Of a stretch of 64,000 bases of DNA, positions 20,281 to 29,366 are shown one piece after another. Source of the DNA: Brevundimonas variabilis. Its GTDB lineage: Bacteria; Pseudomonadota; Alphaproteobacteria; Caulobacterales; Caulobacteraceae. Both the position numbers and the translations under genes were made by a program. The stretch's first letter is position 1; the number at the start of each line of letters is the position of its first letter. Under the pieces are notes generated by a model. The model worked only from the letters and a program-made list of their open reading frames with translations. It did no database searches and was not told where the DNA came from. The stretch is from contig NZ_JACHOR010000002.1 in the NCBI RefSeq assembly GCF_014199945.1, positions 310,001-374,000 of the forward strand. Direction: 5' to 3'.

Positions 20281-20835
20281 TCACCTGCGTCGTGGCGGTC
20301 CCCCGTGCCGTGGTTTCTTCACCAAGGCGACTGGCTTTTTCCGCGCCGGAGCGGTCTGGCATCGGCGTTTCAGCGCGTCGAGCGTTTCGTCCATCGGGGC
20401 CTGCAACAGGCGCGGAAAATGCCGGACGAACAGAAGCGGAATGAACCCCCGAATTTCGGTCGTGAAGCAAACGCGCGACCCCGCTCCCGTCGGAGAGATT
20501 GCGAACCGACTGTAGAGGCTGAGAAACCCCGGAACACCAACCCGCCAGGACAGTTCTTCGGGCGCGCGGCGTGTCTTGATGCGACCGAGGAGTTGCCACC
20601 GCTGTTCCCGGCCGCTGCGTGTCACCGCCGTGAGACCGTAAAGCACGGCCGCCGGATCCTTGGCGTCCATCGTCAGCCGGGTGGATCGGTTCCATTGCGG
20701 GTAGGATGGGATATCGTCCAGGACACGCCAGATCGTTTCAACCGGAGCGTCGATCTCGATGGCGCTGATTACGCTTCGCAAGCTGGCTGCCTTCTCAAGG
20801 GTTCGCGCGCCCGTCGAGGACGCAACACCTTGCAT
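20281..20835 (-). CDS. SRPBCC-fold protein (first of two paralogues)
   Basis: Protein of 184 residues of the START/SRPBCC (polyketide cyclase-like) fold, recognised by IEIDAPVETIWRVLDDIPSYPQWN followed by alternating strands and a long C-terminal helix. The family binds lipids or other hydrophobic ligands; the ligand here is unknown. The ATG at 20835 is preferred over a TTG 12 codons upstream. The basic C-terminal tail (KKPRHGGPPRRR) is nearly repeated in the paralogue encoded upstream on the same strand (21026-21532), so the pair arose by tandem duplication. Each protein has its own upstream gap, and it is unclear whether they share a transcript. Confidence 0.8.
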   Translation of the reverse strand: MQGVASSTGARTLEKAASLRSVISAIEIDAPVETIWRVLDDIPSYPQWNRSTRLTMDAKDPAAVLYGLTAVTRSGREQRWQLLGRIKTRRAPEELSWRVGVPGFLSLYSRFAISPTGAGSRVCFTTEIRGFIPLLFVRHFPRLLQAPMDETLDALKRRCQTAPARKKPVALVKKPRHGGPPRRR

Positions 20836-21025
20836 CCTAGCATCATCCCGGCTTGTCACACCAAAAGCCAAGCAAGGAACGCTGTCGATTCACTCCTTTT
20901 GCCTGAAGGCTATCGGCAGGCGCTGCGTCAGGCCACTGATCCCCGAGCATGGCTGATCGTCGCCACCTTCGCCACCGACGGACCGGCGCGCCGCGCGCCC
21001 GCCACGACACGTCCGCGGTCATCAC

Positions 21026-21532
21026 TCATCGCCGATGCGGCGGGGGGCCGCCGTGACGGGGCCGTTTGCGTGACGGGGTCGGGGGTGGGACCTGGCGCTT
21101 TTCTCCTTCGGCACGGCGCTTCAGGTCGCGCATCGTTCCGAACATCGGGTCGGGCAGGAGGTTGGGGAAATGGTTCGGAAAGATCTTCGGGACCAGACCG
21201 CTGACCTCGGCCGAGAACAGGACATGGGTCCGGGTCCCGCGCGGCGTCAGGGCATAGGACATGTTCAGGAAAACGAACCCTCGCAGGCCCAGCCGCCAGG
21301 TGATCCGGTCCGGCTTGCGGCGCTCGAGCAGCCGACCGGTGAGGCGCCACGACAGTTCCTGGCCGTTGGGCCGCACGGCCGTCAGACCATAGGTGATCTC
21401 GTCCGGCTTCTTGCGGTCCGGTTCGATCCGGGTGGCCCGGTTCCATTCGGGATAGGCCGGAATGTCGGCCAGGATGTCCCAGACCTTTTCCGGCGGCGCA
21501 TCGATGACGATGTCGCTCGTGAACAGCTTCAT
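21026..21532 (-). CDS. SRPBCC-fold protein (second paralogue)
   Basis: Protein of 168 residues. It starts MKLFTSDIVIDAPPEKVWDI, with the SRPBCC N-terminal strand and helix directly at the start, then IPAYPEWNRATRI, and ends with the basic tail RKRPRHGGPPPHRR. It aligns over its length with the protein encoded at 20281-20835, including the motif YGLTAV and the HFP-L segment near the last helix. The frame is open for 27 codons upstream, but the ATG at 21532 gives a normal domain border. Function unknown; ligand binding or lipid handling is inferred from fold only. Confidence 0.8.
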   Translation of the reverse strand: MKLFTSDIVIDAPPEKVWDILADIPAYPEWNRATRIEPDRKKPDEITYGLTAVRPNGQELSWRLTGRLLERRKPDRITWRLGLRGFVFLNMSYALTPRGTRTHVLFSAEVSGLVPKIFPNHFPNLLPDPMFGTMRDLKRRAEGEKRQVPPPTPSRKRPRHGGPPPHRR

Positions 21533-21795
21533 GATGGCTCTGGCCTCGGAGATGATCCAGCCTGACGCAGCGAGCGGCAGGCATGCGGGACTGTCGAACG
21601 GGACGGACAGCAAGGGGCACCATCCGGGTCGTGAAGATCAGGTTGGAATTCCGGTCTTCCCGCGTCCACCCCGACGGCAGGGCCGTCGCTGACGCGCGAT
21701 GCCAGGATGGGCGACGGACACGAGGGGATGACGGCCCGGAACCTCGCGGGGGACGACCGGTTCATCCCGCATCGTCATATCGGAAGGACAGGACG

Positions 21796-22209
21796 ATGCC
21801 CATCGCTGCGATGATCGGAGGCCATCCCCATGTTCAGGGGAACACCAACGACCTGCTTATCCGGGCGATCGAGGAAGCCTGAGGCTGTGCGGCCACCTGT
21901 CGAACCTGCGCCGACGCCTGTCTGGGCGAGGCCAGGGTCGACGACCTCACCCCGTGCATCCGGCTCAATCTGGATTGCGCCGATGTCTGCGCGGCCACTG
22001 CTGCGGTCGCAGGGCGAAGGACCGGCAGCAACGAGGCGGTAATCAAATGGATGCTGAAGGTGTGCTCCGAGGCCTGCGCAGCCTGCGCCGCCGAGTGCGA
22101 AACGCACGCCGGAATGCACGAGCACTGCCGGATCTGCGCGGAGCACTGCCGCCGGTGTGAGCAGGCCTGCCGCGAGGCGGCCGAGACGATCACGCCGTCG
22201 CGGCCATGA
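21796..22209 (+). pseudogene. Four-helix-bundle copper-binding protein (Csp-like) with in-frame TGA
   Basis: One continuous reading frame of 138 codons broken only by a TGA at 21880-21882 (codon 29). The downstream part is a clear Csp/four-helix copper-storage protein: AATCRTCADACLGE, CIRLNLDCADVCAATA, CSEACAACAAECETH and HCRICAEHCRRCEQAC, with Cys spaced every 3-4 residues to line the bundle core. The upstream part (MIGGHPHVQGNTNDLLIRA) matches the usual N terminus. The TGA falls two residues before the first conserved Cys, so the first helix is cut. No good start codon lies between the TGA and the core. A nonsense mutation, readthrough or a sequencing error are all possible; context fits copper storage. 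Confidence 0.75.
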
Positions 22210-22288
22210 TCGGATCTGCGGCGAGCCGGGGCTGACATCGCCGCGTGGTTACGGCTAGGCTCGCTCCGCACCGAACTGGAGTCCTGCC

Positions 22289-22780
22289 ATGTCCCGTCCT
22301 CTCCTGGCTGTCGCAGCCGTCGCGCTCCTGTGGTCGTTGGTGCCGGTCGGCGCGTTCGGTCAGGCCGCGCCTGATCCATTGGTCAGTATAATGCCGGAGG
22401 CCCAGGCGGCTGCGGGTGTTGTCGACGCCTTCCATGCTGCGCTGGACGCGGGCGACACCGACGCCGCCCTGGCGTTGATGGCGGAGGATGTGATGGTGTT
22501 GGAGGAGGGCGCGGCCGAGCGGTCGCGCGACGAATATGCCTCGCACCATCTGGGGGCCGACGCGGCCTATGCCGCGGCTTCGGTGTCGACCGTGACGCGC
22601 CGGTCCGGTTCAGCCGCCGGGAACACCGCCTGGATCCTGACCGAGGGAACCACCACGGGCCAAGCAGGAAACAGCGCGACCAGCCGCCTGACGGTGGAGA
22701 CCATGGTCCTCGCGCGGGGATCGGACGGCTGGCGAATCAAACATATTCATTGGTCTTCGCGCGCCGCGCCGGCCGCCTGA
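22289..22780 (+). CDS. NTF2/SnoaL-like secreted protein
   Basis: Protein of 163 residues with a signal peptide (hydrophobic AVAAVALLWSLVPVG, cleavage near AFGQA) and one NTF2-like domain: a helix with VVDAFHAALDAGDTDAALAL, EDVMVLEEG, and a C-terminal strand DGWRIKHIHWSSR. Related proteins occur in metal-resistance loci as small periplasmic proteins, and the fold can bind small ligands or metals. No catalytic residues can be assigned. It starts 79 bases after the Csp-like gene; co-transcription is possible. Downstream there is a 469-base stretch with no gene. Confidence 0.78.
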   Translation: MSRPLLAVAAVALLWSLVPVGAFGQAAPDPLVSIMPEAQAAAGVVDAFHAALDAGDTDAALALMAEDVMVLEEGAAERSRDEYASHHLGADAAYAAASVSTVTRRSGSAAGNTAWILTEGTTTGQAGNSATSRLTVETMVLARGSDGWRIKHIHWSSRAAPAA

Positions 22781-23249
22781 CCAGCGGTACCCGTTTTGGC
22801 CCTGTCGATGAACCAGCGATCCGATCGCTGGCTGAGACGCCTGAACCTGTATCTGGGGCTGCTGATCCGTCCATTCGTGCCGACCAATGCGCTCGGCACC
22901 ATCGCCCCCAACCATGCGGTGATGCCTTGGGGCGGCGAACGCGTTCTGGCCAGGCTCCGCGCGAGGTCTTCCTCGCCTTCTGGACGGACGATCGGGGTCC
23001 GATTTCCGGGACACTCCATCTGCGGTGCGCTGCTGTGTGCATGATCTGTGTCTGGAAGCCGGGATCGGTCTTTCCAATCCCGACCTCAGGGTGGTTCGGT
23101 GGCTGTCCGGGCCTGAGCGCGCGTGACGATAGACGCCAGGCAACGTCGGCCCTTGGGGCCATGCCTCTGTCGCCGTCTTCAGGGGGTAGATGCACTCTGG
23201 CGGATGACGCTGCTGGTCCGCCTCAATCTGACCGACACCCTGGCGTGCC
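22781..23249 (+). other. Gene-free stretch
   Basis: This 469-base interval lies between convergent genes. Open frames cross it on both strands, but none has a plausible start, family resemblance or normal composition. No T-tailed hairpin was found; the best dyad is CGGGAT/ATCCCG near 23060-23085. It may be decayed coding sequence. Confidence 0.5.
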
Positions 23250-24377
23250 TCAATCCGGGGTGGTGAGAAGGCTTGGGGGGCGGCGATCAAACCGTTTTCG
23301 GATCGCGATCCGGCCGGGCCGCTCGATGAACAGGTGCAGAGCGACCGAGACAAGAATCGTCACGACGAAAAGACCGGCAAGCTCTGCCGGTGTCATGGTG
23401 AAGCCGCTGTCGACTCCGCGCATCTCGGCGGCGACACCCTTGTAGGCGACCAGAATGGGCATGTGCGCCAGATAGAGCGCGAAGGAGACTTCGCCGGCGA
23501 AGACAAGGGGCGATGAGGCCAGGAGGCCCTCGCTCTCGGTCTTGGCCAGCATGGACCAGCAGAACACGACCGGCGCGGTCAGGGCGACGATGATCCTGTC
23601 GTCGAGCGACAGCTGCATGCCCGCCAGCAGCAGGACCGTCGAGGCGACACAGGCGGCGATCGCGACGGACGGACGCCATGCGGTCCCGCGACCGAGGCCA
23701 TTCAGGGCCATGCCGATCAGAAAGGCCGGGGCGATCCGGAGAACGCCCATATTGTCTTCCGCCCGGGGCAGGACCTGTCCGGCCATTACGCCGTAGACGG
23801 CGTCGATCGCGACATAACCGATCACGCCGAGGGCGATGAGGAGCCCAGGCCTCGCGCGCATCTTCATCGCCAGCAGCGCATAGGCGGGGAAGAGCAGATA
23901 GGCGAACCACTCCGCAGACAGGGACCAGGACGGGCCGCTCCAGTTGTAGCCGACGTCGGTCGGGAACCAGGCCTGGACGAGGAATAAGGTCTTGATGAAC
24001 CCTTCGATCGTATAGGTCGAAGGGTCATAGCGGACTCCGGCTGCTGCGGCACAAAGAACCATTATGGTAACCCCGCCCAGAACCGCGAGATGAAGCGGAT
24101 AGAGGCGCGCGAGGCGCGCGACGATGAATCGTCTGTAGCTGAAGGTACCAGCCGCGAAGGCGGGGCCGTACACATGGGCGAGAATGAAGCCGGAGAGGAG
24201 GAAGAAGGCGTCGACCGCCAAGCGGCTGCGCTCGATGATCGGGCTGAAACCGAACGCCGGATCCCACTGCAGCTGGTAGTGAAACAGGACGACACCGAGT
24301 GCCAGGAAGGCGCGCAGACTGGTCAGGGCTCTCAGGTCCGAGGGATAGTCCTCGCTCACCGACGATATCGACGTCAT
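23250..24377 (-). CDS. Acyltransferase-3 family membrane protein
   Basis: Integral membrane O-acyltransferase of 375 residues with about ten helices. Family features are LRAFLALGVVLFHYQ (the catalytic-type His in helix 1), FFLLSGFILAHVYG, the RRFIVARLARLYPLH arginine motif and a later WSLSAEWFAYLLFP segment. These enzymes acetylate or succinylate sugars, lipids or peptides at the inner membrane. I chose the ATG at 24377 over a TTG four codons earlier. It lies downstream of the csoR-DUF305 pair on the same strand with an 86-base gap. No metal role is evident; it is the outlier of the copper region. Confidence 0.88.
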   Translation of the reverse strand: MTSISSVSEDYPSDLRALTSLRAFLALGVVLFHYQLQWDPAFGFSPIIERSRLAVDAFFLLSGFILAHVYGPAFAAGTFSYRRFIVARLARLYPLHLAVLGGVTIMVLCAAAAGVRYDPSTYTIEGFIKTLFLVQAWFPTDVGYNWSGPSWSLSAEWFAYLLFPAYALLAMKMRARPGLLIALGVIGYVAIDAVYGVMAGQVLPRAEDNMGVLRIAPAFLIGMALNGLGRGTAWRPSVAIAACVASTVLLLAGMQLSLDDRIIVALTAPVVFCWSMLAKTESEGLLASSPLVFAGEVSFALYLAHMPILVAYKGVAAEMRGVDSGFTMTPAELAGLFVVTILVSVALHLFIERPGRIAIRKRFDRRPPSLLTTPD

Positions 24378-24463
24378 GCGCTGTCCCAACCGAGGAGGCG
24401 GCTATTGTCCTCCCCAATGTGGTTTACGCGGCGGGCGCGGTTATCCCTCGTCGGGTCGGCGGA

Positions 24464-24892
24464 TCAGCCGGGGTTCGCGGCCAGCCAGGCGTCGATCACG
24501 CCGATCTCGCGTTCCTGGGCGGTGATGATCTCCTGCGCCAGGGCCTTGGCCTCGGCGTTCTGGCCCTGAGCGATTTCGACCCGCGCCATGGCGATCGCTG
24601 CCTGGTGGTGGCCGCGCATCTGCCTCATGAAATCGACGTCGGCGTTGCCGCTGTAGGCCGGCATGTCCTGCATCATGGTCATCATCGAGGCCTTGTAGCC
24701 GCGCGTGGCTTCGCTATCGCCCTCGGCGGGGGCCATCATACCCATCTTGTCCATATGGCCCATCTTGCCATCCGCCATCATCCCGTCGCCCGCGGGCATG
24801 GCGTTCGCGGCCTCATCGGCGGCGGGTTCGGCCTGGGGCGAGCAAGCGGCCGCGATGAGGCAGGCGGCGACGATGAGGGTCAGGCGCTTCAT
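24464..24892 (-). CDS. DUF305 lipoprotein, Met/His-rich
   Basis: Predicted lipoprotein of 142 residues (lipobox IAAACSP). A Met-rich segment (residues 35-53, with [18 protein letters not shown]) precedes the DUF305 four-helix domain with [19 protein letters not shown] and [18 protein letters not shown]. The HH pair and the Met clusters suit Cu(I) or Ag(I). DUF305 proteins are common in copper loci and are thought to be periplasmic metal binders. It is encoded 63 bases after csoR on the same strand, so CsoR probably controls it as well as the divergent ATPase. Confidence 0.9.
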   Translation of the reverse strand: MKRLTLIVAACLIAAACSPQAEPAADEAANAMPAGDGMMADGKMGHMDKMGMMAPAEGDSEATRGYKASMMTMMQDMPAYSGNADVDFMRQMRGHHQAAIAMARVEIAQGQNAEAKALAQEIITAQEREIGVIDAWLAANPG

Positions 24893-24955
24893 AATCTGGA
24901 TCCTTGGAAATCTGACCCCTTAGCGACCGGGATCGGCCTTTGTTCCCTGGCGCAG

Positions 24956-25231
24956 CTATCGGGTGGCGCGACCCAACAGTTCGATCAGCTCGCTCGCCTT
25001 GGCCTTCCGGTCCGCCATGTCGTCGCCGGTCATGGCCCCCATGACGCAGTGGTCGAGGTGGTCCTTGAGCACCTCGCTCTCCACCCGGTTCAGCGCGGCA
25101 CGCACCGCCTGGAGCTGGGTGAGGACGTCGACGCAGTAGCGGTCATCCTCGACCATGCGGACGATGCCGCGCACCTGGCCCTCGATGCGGTTCAGGCGAT
25201 TGATGACCTTGGGCTTTGTTTCGACTTGCAT
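24956..25231 (-). CDS. csoR: CsoR-type copper-sensing repressor
   Basis: All-helical repressor of 91 residues of the CsoR/RcnR family. Cys33, His58 and Cys62 reproduce the spacing (25 and 4) of the Cys36/His61/Cys65 copper site of characterised CsoR, while the N-terminal residue needed by RcnR-type Ni/Co sensors is not arranged in that way. [12 protein letters not shown] is the DNA-binding helix signature. CsoR binds DNA without metal and releases it on Cu(I) binding. It is divergent from the copper ATPase, and the shared intergenic region holds two operator-like repeats (25256-25299). Confidence 0.94.
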   Translation of the reverse strand: MQVETKPKVINRLNRIEGQVRGIVRMVEDDRYCVDVLTQLQAVRAALNRVESEVLKDHLDHCVMGAMTGDDMADRKAKASELIELLGRATR

Positions 25232-25255
25232 GGATCGCCTCCCGTTCGGAGCGGT

Positions 25256-25299
25256 TATACCCCATGACGGTATCTTGCGCTATACCCCAATGGGGTATA
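25256..25299. promoter_or_regulatory. Tandem CsoR operator
   Basis: Bases 25281-25299 read TATACCCCAATGGGGTATA, two 8-base arms around AAT, the classic CsoR box. A second, imperfect copy (TATACCCC then ACGGTATC) occupies 25256-25274, offset by exactly 25 bases. Both lie between the csoR start (25231) and the ATPase start (25333), where they can control both directions. Confidence 0.85.
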
Positions 25300-25332
25300 T
25301 GCGACAGGCATCCCGATCCAGGAGACGCGGCC

Positions 25333-27699
25333 ATGTCCGATCCTCACGCCCCCCATCCCCCAACTCATGGAAAGCACGCCGGCTGTTCTCACGTTCCCCA
25401 TGACAAGCCGGGTGCCAAGGCGATCGATCCGGTCTGCGGCATGACCGTCGACCCGTCCACCACGGCCCACAAGGCCACGCACGAGAACATCGAGCATTTC
25501 TTCTGCTCGGCTGGGTGCCGAACGAAGTTCGTCGCCGAGCCGGACAAATATCTTGGCGAAAGGCCCGAACCCGCGCCCGTGATCCCTGGCGCCATTTACA
25601 CCTGCCCGATGCACCCCGAAGTGCGCCAGGAGGGGCCGGGGTCGTGCCCGATCTGCGGCATGGCTCTCGAACCTGAAACCGTGACGGCTGAGGCTCCCGT
25701 CAATCATGAGCTGATCGACTTCACCCGTCGCTTCTGGGTCGGTCTGGCGCTGACCCTGCCGGTGTTCGCGCTCGAGATGGGCGGGCATTTGACGGGCCTG
25801 ATGATGCGGATCCCGGGCCAGACGTCTAACTGGATCCAGTTCGCTCTGGCGACTCCCGTGGTGCTGTGGGCCGGGGCGCCCTTCTTCCAGCGAGGCTGGA
25901 CGTCCTTGCGGACCCGCAAGCTCAACATGTTCACCCTGATCGCCATGGGCGTCGGCGTGGCCTGGGCCTACAGCATCGTAGCGGTGCTGGCACCCAGCCT
26001 GTTTCCGCCGGCCTTCCTGCGCATGGACGGCAGCGCGCCGGTCTATTTCGAGGCGGCAGCGGTCATCACCGGTCTGGTGCTGCTCGGGCAGATCCTGGAG
26101 TTGCGGGCACGCGAACAGACCTCCGGCGCCATCCGTGCTCTGCTGGACCTGACTCCCAAGACCGCCCGCCGCGTGCGGGATGACGGGACCGATGAGGACG
26201 TCACGCTCGACCTCGTCGTCGCTGGGGACCGACTGCGCGTTCGGCCGGGCGAACAGGTGCCGGTGGACGGCGAGATCCTGGACGGCCGCGTATCGATCGA
26301 CGAGTCCATGGTGACCGGCGAATCCATGCCCGTGACCAAACAAGCCGGTAGCGCAGTGGTCGGCGGTTCGCTGAACCGGACCGGCTCCTTCGTCATGCGG
26401 GCCGACAAGGTCGGAGCCGACACCCTGCTGTCCCGGATCGTCCAGATGGTGGCCCAGGCACAGCGCAGCCGCGCGCCGATCCAGCGCCTGGCCGACACCG
26501 TGTCGGGCTGGTTCGTGCCGGCGGTGATCGCCATCGCTGTGGTGGCGGCGCTGGTCTGGGGGCTGGTCGGCCCGGAGCCGCGCCTGTCCTATGCCCTGGT
26601 CGCGGCGGTGTCGGTGCTGATCATCGCCTGTCCCTGCGCGCTTGGTTTGGCGACGCCGATCTCCATCATGGTCGGGGTCGGTCGCGGGGCCCAGGCCGGC
26701 GTCCTGATCCGCAATGCCGAGGCGCTGGAACGGTTCGAGAGGGTCGACACCCTGGTACTGGACAAGACGGGGACCCTGACCGAAGGACGGCCCTCGGTCA
26801 CGGCCATCCGAACCGCCCCCGGATACGACGAGGCCGAGCTGCTGCGTCTGGCCGCCAGCCTGGAGCGGGGCAGCGAACATCCTCTAGCGGACGCTATTGT
26901 GTCGGGCGCCAACGACCGAAAGTTGAGCCTGTCTGAAGCCACCGAGTTCGACAGTCCGGTCGGTCGCGGTGTTTCAGGCGTAGTCGATGGCAAGCAGGTC
27001 GCCCTGGGCAATACGCGTTTCCTGACTGAGCTCGGTGTGGATGTCTCGGTGCTTGAAGCCGAAGCAGAGGCGCTCAGGGGCGACGGGGCCACCGCGATCT
27101 TCGCTGCCGTGGACGGGCAGGCCGCAGGCGTCCTCGGCATCGCCGATCCCATCAAGGCGACCACGGCCGATGCGATCACGGCCTTGAAGGCGGCCGGTTT
27201 GCGTCTGGTGATGATGACTGGCGACAACCGGACCACCGCCGAGGCCGTCGCCCGTAGGCTGGGGATCGACGAGGTCCAGGCCGAGGTCCTGCCCCAGGAC
27301 AAGGCCTCCGTGGTCGAACGGCTGCGCGCCGAGGGCCGTGTCGTCGCCATGGCGGGGGACGGGGTCAATGACGCGCCCGCGCTCGCCGCCGCCGACGTGG
27401 GCGTGGCGATGGGCGCGGGCTCGGACGTAGCGATCGAGAGCGCGGGCGTCACCCTGCTGGGCGGCGACCTGCAGGGGATCGTGCGCGCGCGCCACCTGTC
27501 GAAGGCGGTGATGCGCAACATCCGCCAGAATCTGCTGTTCGCCTTCGGCTACAACGCGCTAGGCATCCCCGTCGCGGCGGGGCTGCTCTATCCAGTGTTC
27601 GGCTGGTTGCTGTCGCCGGCGCTGGCGGCTCTGGCGATGGCGCTGTCCTCGGTCAGCGTGATCGCCAATGCGCTGCGGCTCAGGGCGATCAAGTTGTGA
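25333..27699 (+). CDS. copA: Copper-exporting P1B-1 ATPase with YHS and metal-binding N-terminal domains
   Basis: Copper ATPase of 788 residues. The N terminus has a His-rich start, a YHS-type domain (DPVCGMTVD at 32-40, then FFCSAGC), and a heavy-metal-binding motif (TCPMHPEV and CPICGM, 90-110). The ATPase core has TGES, CPC (Cys433-Pro-Cys435), DKTGT (Asp477), SEHP, MMTGDN and [17 protein letters not shown] and the late [13 protein letters not shown] segment are the copper-specific residues of TM7 and TM8. The ATG at 25333 follows AGGAGA; an earlier frame start would cross the operator. Regulated by CsoR through 25256-25299. It exports Cu(I) or Ag(I) to the periplasm. Confidence 0.95.
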   Translation: MSDPHAPHPPTHGKHAGCSHVPHDKPGAKAIDPVCGMTVDPSTTAHKATHENIEHFFCSAGCRTKFVAEPDKYLGERPEPAPVIPGAIYTCPMHPEVRQEGPGSCPICGMALEPETVTAEAPVNHELIDFTRRFWVGLALTLPVFALEMGGHLTGLMMRIPGQTSNWIQFALATPVVLWAGAPFFQRGWTSLRTRKLNMFTLIAMGVGVAWAYSIVAVLAPSLFPPAFLRMDGSAPVYFEAAAVITGLVLLGQILELRAREQTSGAIRALLDLTPKTARRVRDDGTDEDVTLDLVVAGDRLRVRPGEQVPVDGEILDGRVSIDESMVTGESMPVTKQAGSAVVGGSLNRTGSFVMRADKVGADTLLSRIVQMVAQAQRSRAPIQRLADTVSGWFVPAVIAIAVVAALVWGLVGPEPRLSYALVAAVSVLIIACPCALGLATPISIMVGVGRGAQAGVLIRNAEALERFERVDTLVLDKTGTLTEGRPSVTAIRTAPGYDEAELLRLAASLERGSEHPLADAIVSGANDRKLSLSEATEFDSPVGRGVSGVVDGKQVALGNTRFLTELGVDVSVLEAEAEALRGDGATAIFAAVDGQAAGVLGIADPIKATTADAITALKAAGLRLVMMTGDNRTTAEAVARRLGIDEVQAEVLPQDKASVVERLRAEGRVVAMAGDGVNDAPALAAADVGVAMGAGSDVAIESAGVTLLGGDLQGIVRARHLSKAVMRNIRQNLLFAFGYNALGIPVAAGLLYPVFGWLLSPALAALAMALSSVSVIANALRLRAIKL

Positions 27700-27779
27700 C
27701 AGGCGGTCGCAGCGCTCCGAAAGAGGGGCTTCGGCTCATGCTGCGTATACCAAGAATAGACCCAACTGAAAAAAGATCT

Positions 27780-29366
27780 ATGCCGAGCATTTCGATACCC
27801 ACGACCCTGCATCAACCTAGCCGCTCATTACCTTGGCTGCGGCCTAGCCTCGCGCTGGCCCTGCTGGCGACAGTGTCTGGGTGCGCGACCGTCGATCCGA
27901 CCCAGGACACGATCGAGATTAACCGGCTGCTGGCCGATCGCGGGGCCCCGAAGCTGGGCTGGGAAGCGAACGCCGCACCCGAGGACGAGGCGACGGTCCA
28001 GCGATGGCTGGGCCAGCCGATGAGCGCCGATCTCGCCGTGCGGATGGCCATGGTTCGCAGTCCGCAGCTCCAGGAACAATACGCAGAGCTGGGGCTGGCC
28101 CGTGCCGATGTCCTGGAGGCAATCCAGATCGCCAATCCGCGCATCGGCGCCTCGCGCCTGTCGCTCGAGGATGGAGGCGGCGAACAGCTGACCTATGGCC
28201 TGTCAGCGCCCCTGATCGATCTGCTCGTCCTTCCATCGCGGGTTCGGCTGGCGCGCCTCGAGAACCAGAGGGCCCGCTATCAGATCGCCGCCGCTGTGCT
28301 GGACGTCAGTCTTGATGTCGAAGCCGCCTGGTACACCTATGTCGGAGCCCAGCAGGTGGCTGACATGCGGGCAGCGGTGGCCGAGGCGCTCGGCGTTTCG
28401 GCGGATCTGTCGCAACGCTATTTTGACGCTGGCAACATCACGGAGCTCCAGCTCAATCGCGAGTTGGCCGCCGCCAGCTCAGCGCGGATCGACGCGGCCC
28501 GGGCGGCCGTAGAGGCGCGGATGGCGCGACTGGACCTCAACACCCTGATCGGGCTGAGGGGTACGGACACCGACTGGAGCGCGGGCACGGTCCTGCCTCT
28601 CCCCGTGGCCGCAGAAGACGACCCGACCGAACTGCGCCGCATGGCTGAAACCTCCAGTCTCGAACTTCTAGCCGCGCGCCAGGAGGCTGAGATCACCGCC
28701 AGCGCGGCCGGCGTGACGCGCAACTTCCGCCTGCTCGGCGATACGTCCATCGGCTTCGAGCGCGAGGAGGAGATCGATGGGTCGAGGATCAGCGGGCCGA
28801 CGCTGGACCTGGAGCTACCCATCTTCAATCAGGGGCAGGCGCGGGTGGCGCGAGCCGACGCCCAGCTACGACTGGCGCGCGCGCGTCTGGCGAGGATCGA
28901 GCTTCTGTCGGGAAACGGCATCGACCTCGCAGCCGAACGTGTCCGGGTCCTGAGCGATATTGTCCGGATCCATCGCGACGCCCTTGTGCCCCAGCGCGAG
29001 ATCGTGACGGTGCGCAGCCAGGAAGAGCAGAACTTCATGCTCATCGGTGTCTTCGACGTCATCCAGGCCAAGACCCAGGAATACGACGCCTACCAAAGCT
29101 ATCTGGAATCCGTGCGGGACTATTGGCTGGCGCGCATCGCGCTGATGCGGCTGGTCGGTGCGCGGTTGCCCAGTGAACGGGAGGTCTCGGAGCAGACCGA
29201 CAGCGTGTCCGACATTCTGGCAACCCCCACCTCCTCTGCAACGCCGATCGGCGCGTCGACGGTGGATCATTCCCAGCATGGTGGACAGGGCGGCATAGCT
29301 CCGGCGACCGCACCGGCCTCGACGCCGACCGTCGATCACAGCCAGCACAATGGAGGCCGGGCATGA
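27780..29366 (+). CDS. TolC-family outer-membrane lipoprotein
   Basis: Outer-membrane efflux-type protein of 528 residues with a lipoprotein signal (LALALLATVSGCATVDP). Two helical repeats of the TolC fold are visible, with NPRIGASRLSLEDGGG and LPSRVRLARLENQRARY in the first. After the second repeat a His-rich tail appears (about 490-528), with two VDHSQH units separated by a Pro/Ala linker, likely a periplasmic copper-binding extension. Starts at 27696 and 27738 are possible, but 27780 gives a proper signal. The stop overlaps the multicopper oxidase start by 4 bases. Copper tolerance clusters in alphaproteobacteria often pair such a protein with the oxidase. Confidence 0.87.
   Translation: MPSISIPTTLHQPSRSLPWLRPSLALALLATVSGCATVDPTQDTIEINRLLADRGAPKLGWEANAAPEDEATVQRWLGQPMSADLAVRMAMVRSPQLQEQYAELGLARADVLEAIQIANPRIGASRLSLEDGGGEQLTYGLSAPLIDLLVLPSRVRLARLENQRARYQIAAAVLDVSLDVEAAWYTYVGAQQVADMRAAVAEALGVSADLSQRYFDAGNITELQLNRELAAASSARIDAARAAVEARMARLDLNTLIGLRGTDTDWSAGTVLPLPVAAEDDPTELRRMAETSSLELLAARQEAEITASAAGVTRNFRLLGDTSIGFEREEEIDGSRISGPTLDLELPIFNQGQARVARADAQLRLARARLARIELLSGNGIDLAAERVRVLSDIVRIHRDALVPQREIVTVRSQEEQNFMLIGVFDVIQAKTQEYDAYQSYLESVRDYWLARIALMRLVGARLPSEREVSEQTDSVSDILATPTSSATPIGASTVDHSQHGGQGGIAPATAPASTPTVDHSQHNGGRA

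Noticed and set aside
21880-21882. Selenocysteine at the TGA of the Csp-like gene
   Set aside because: The TGA is not at a conserved Cys position of the bundle, no SECIS-like hairpin was seen immediately after it, and no Sec genes are in the window.
22750-23445. Plus-strand open frame of 231 codons in the 22.8-23.2 kb gap
   Set aside because: It runs antisense into the acyltransferase gene and its composition is atypical; no homology pattern is visible.
25255-26880. 541-codon minus-strand open frame opposite the copper ATPase
   Set aside because: Antisense to an intact P-type ATPase, with no domain pattern and Gln/His/Arg-rich sequence.
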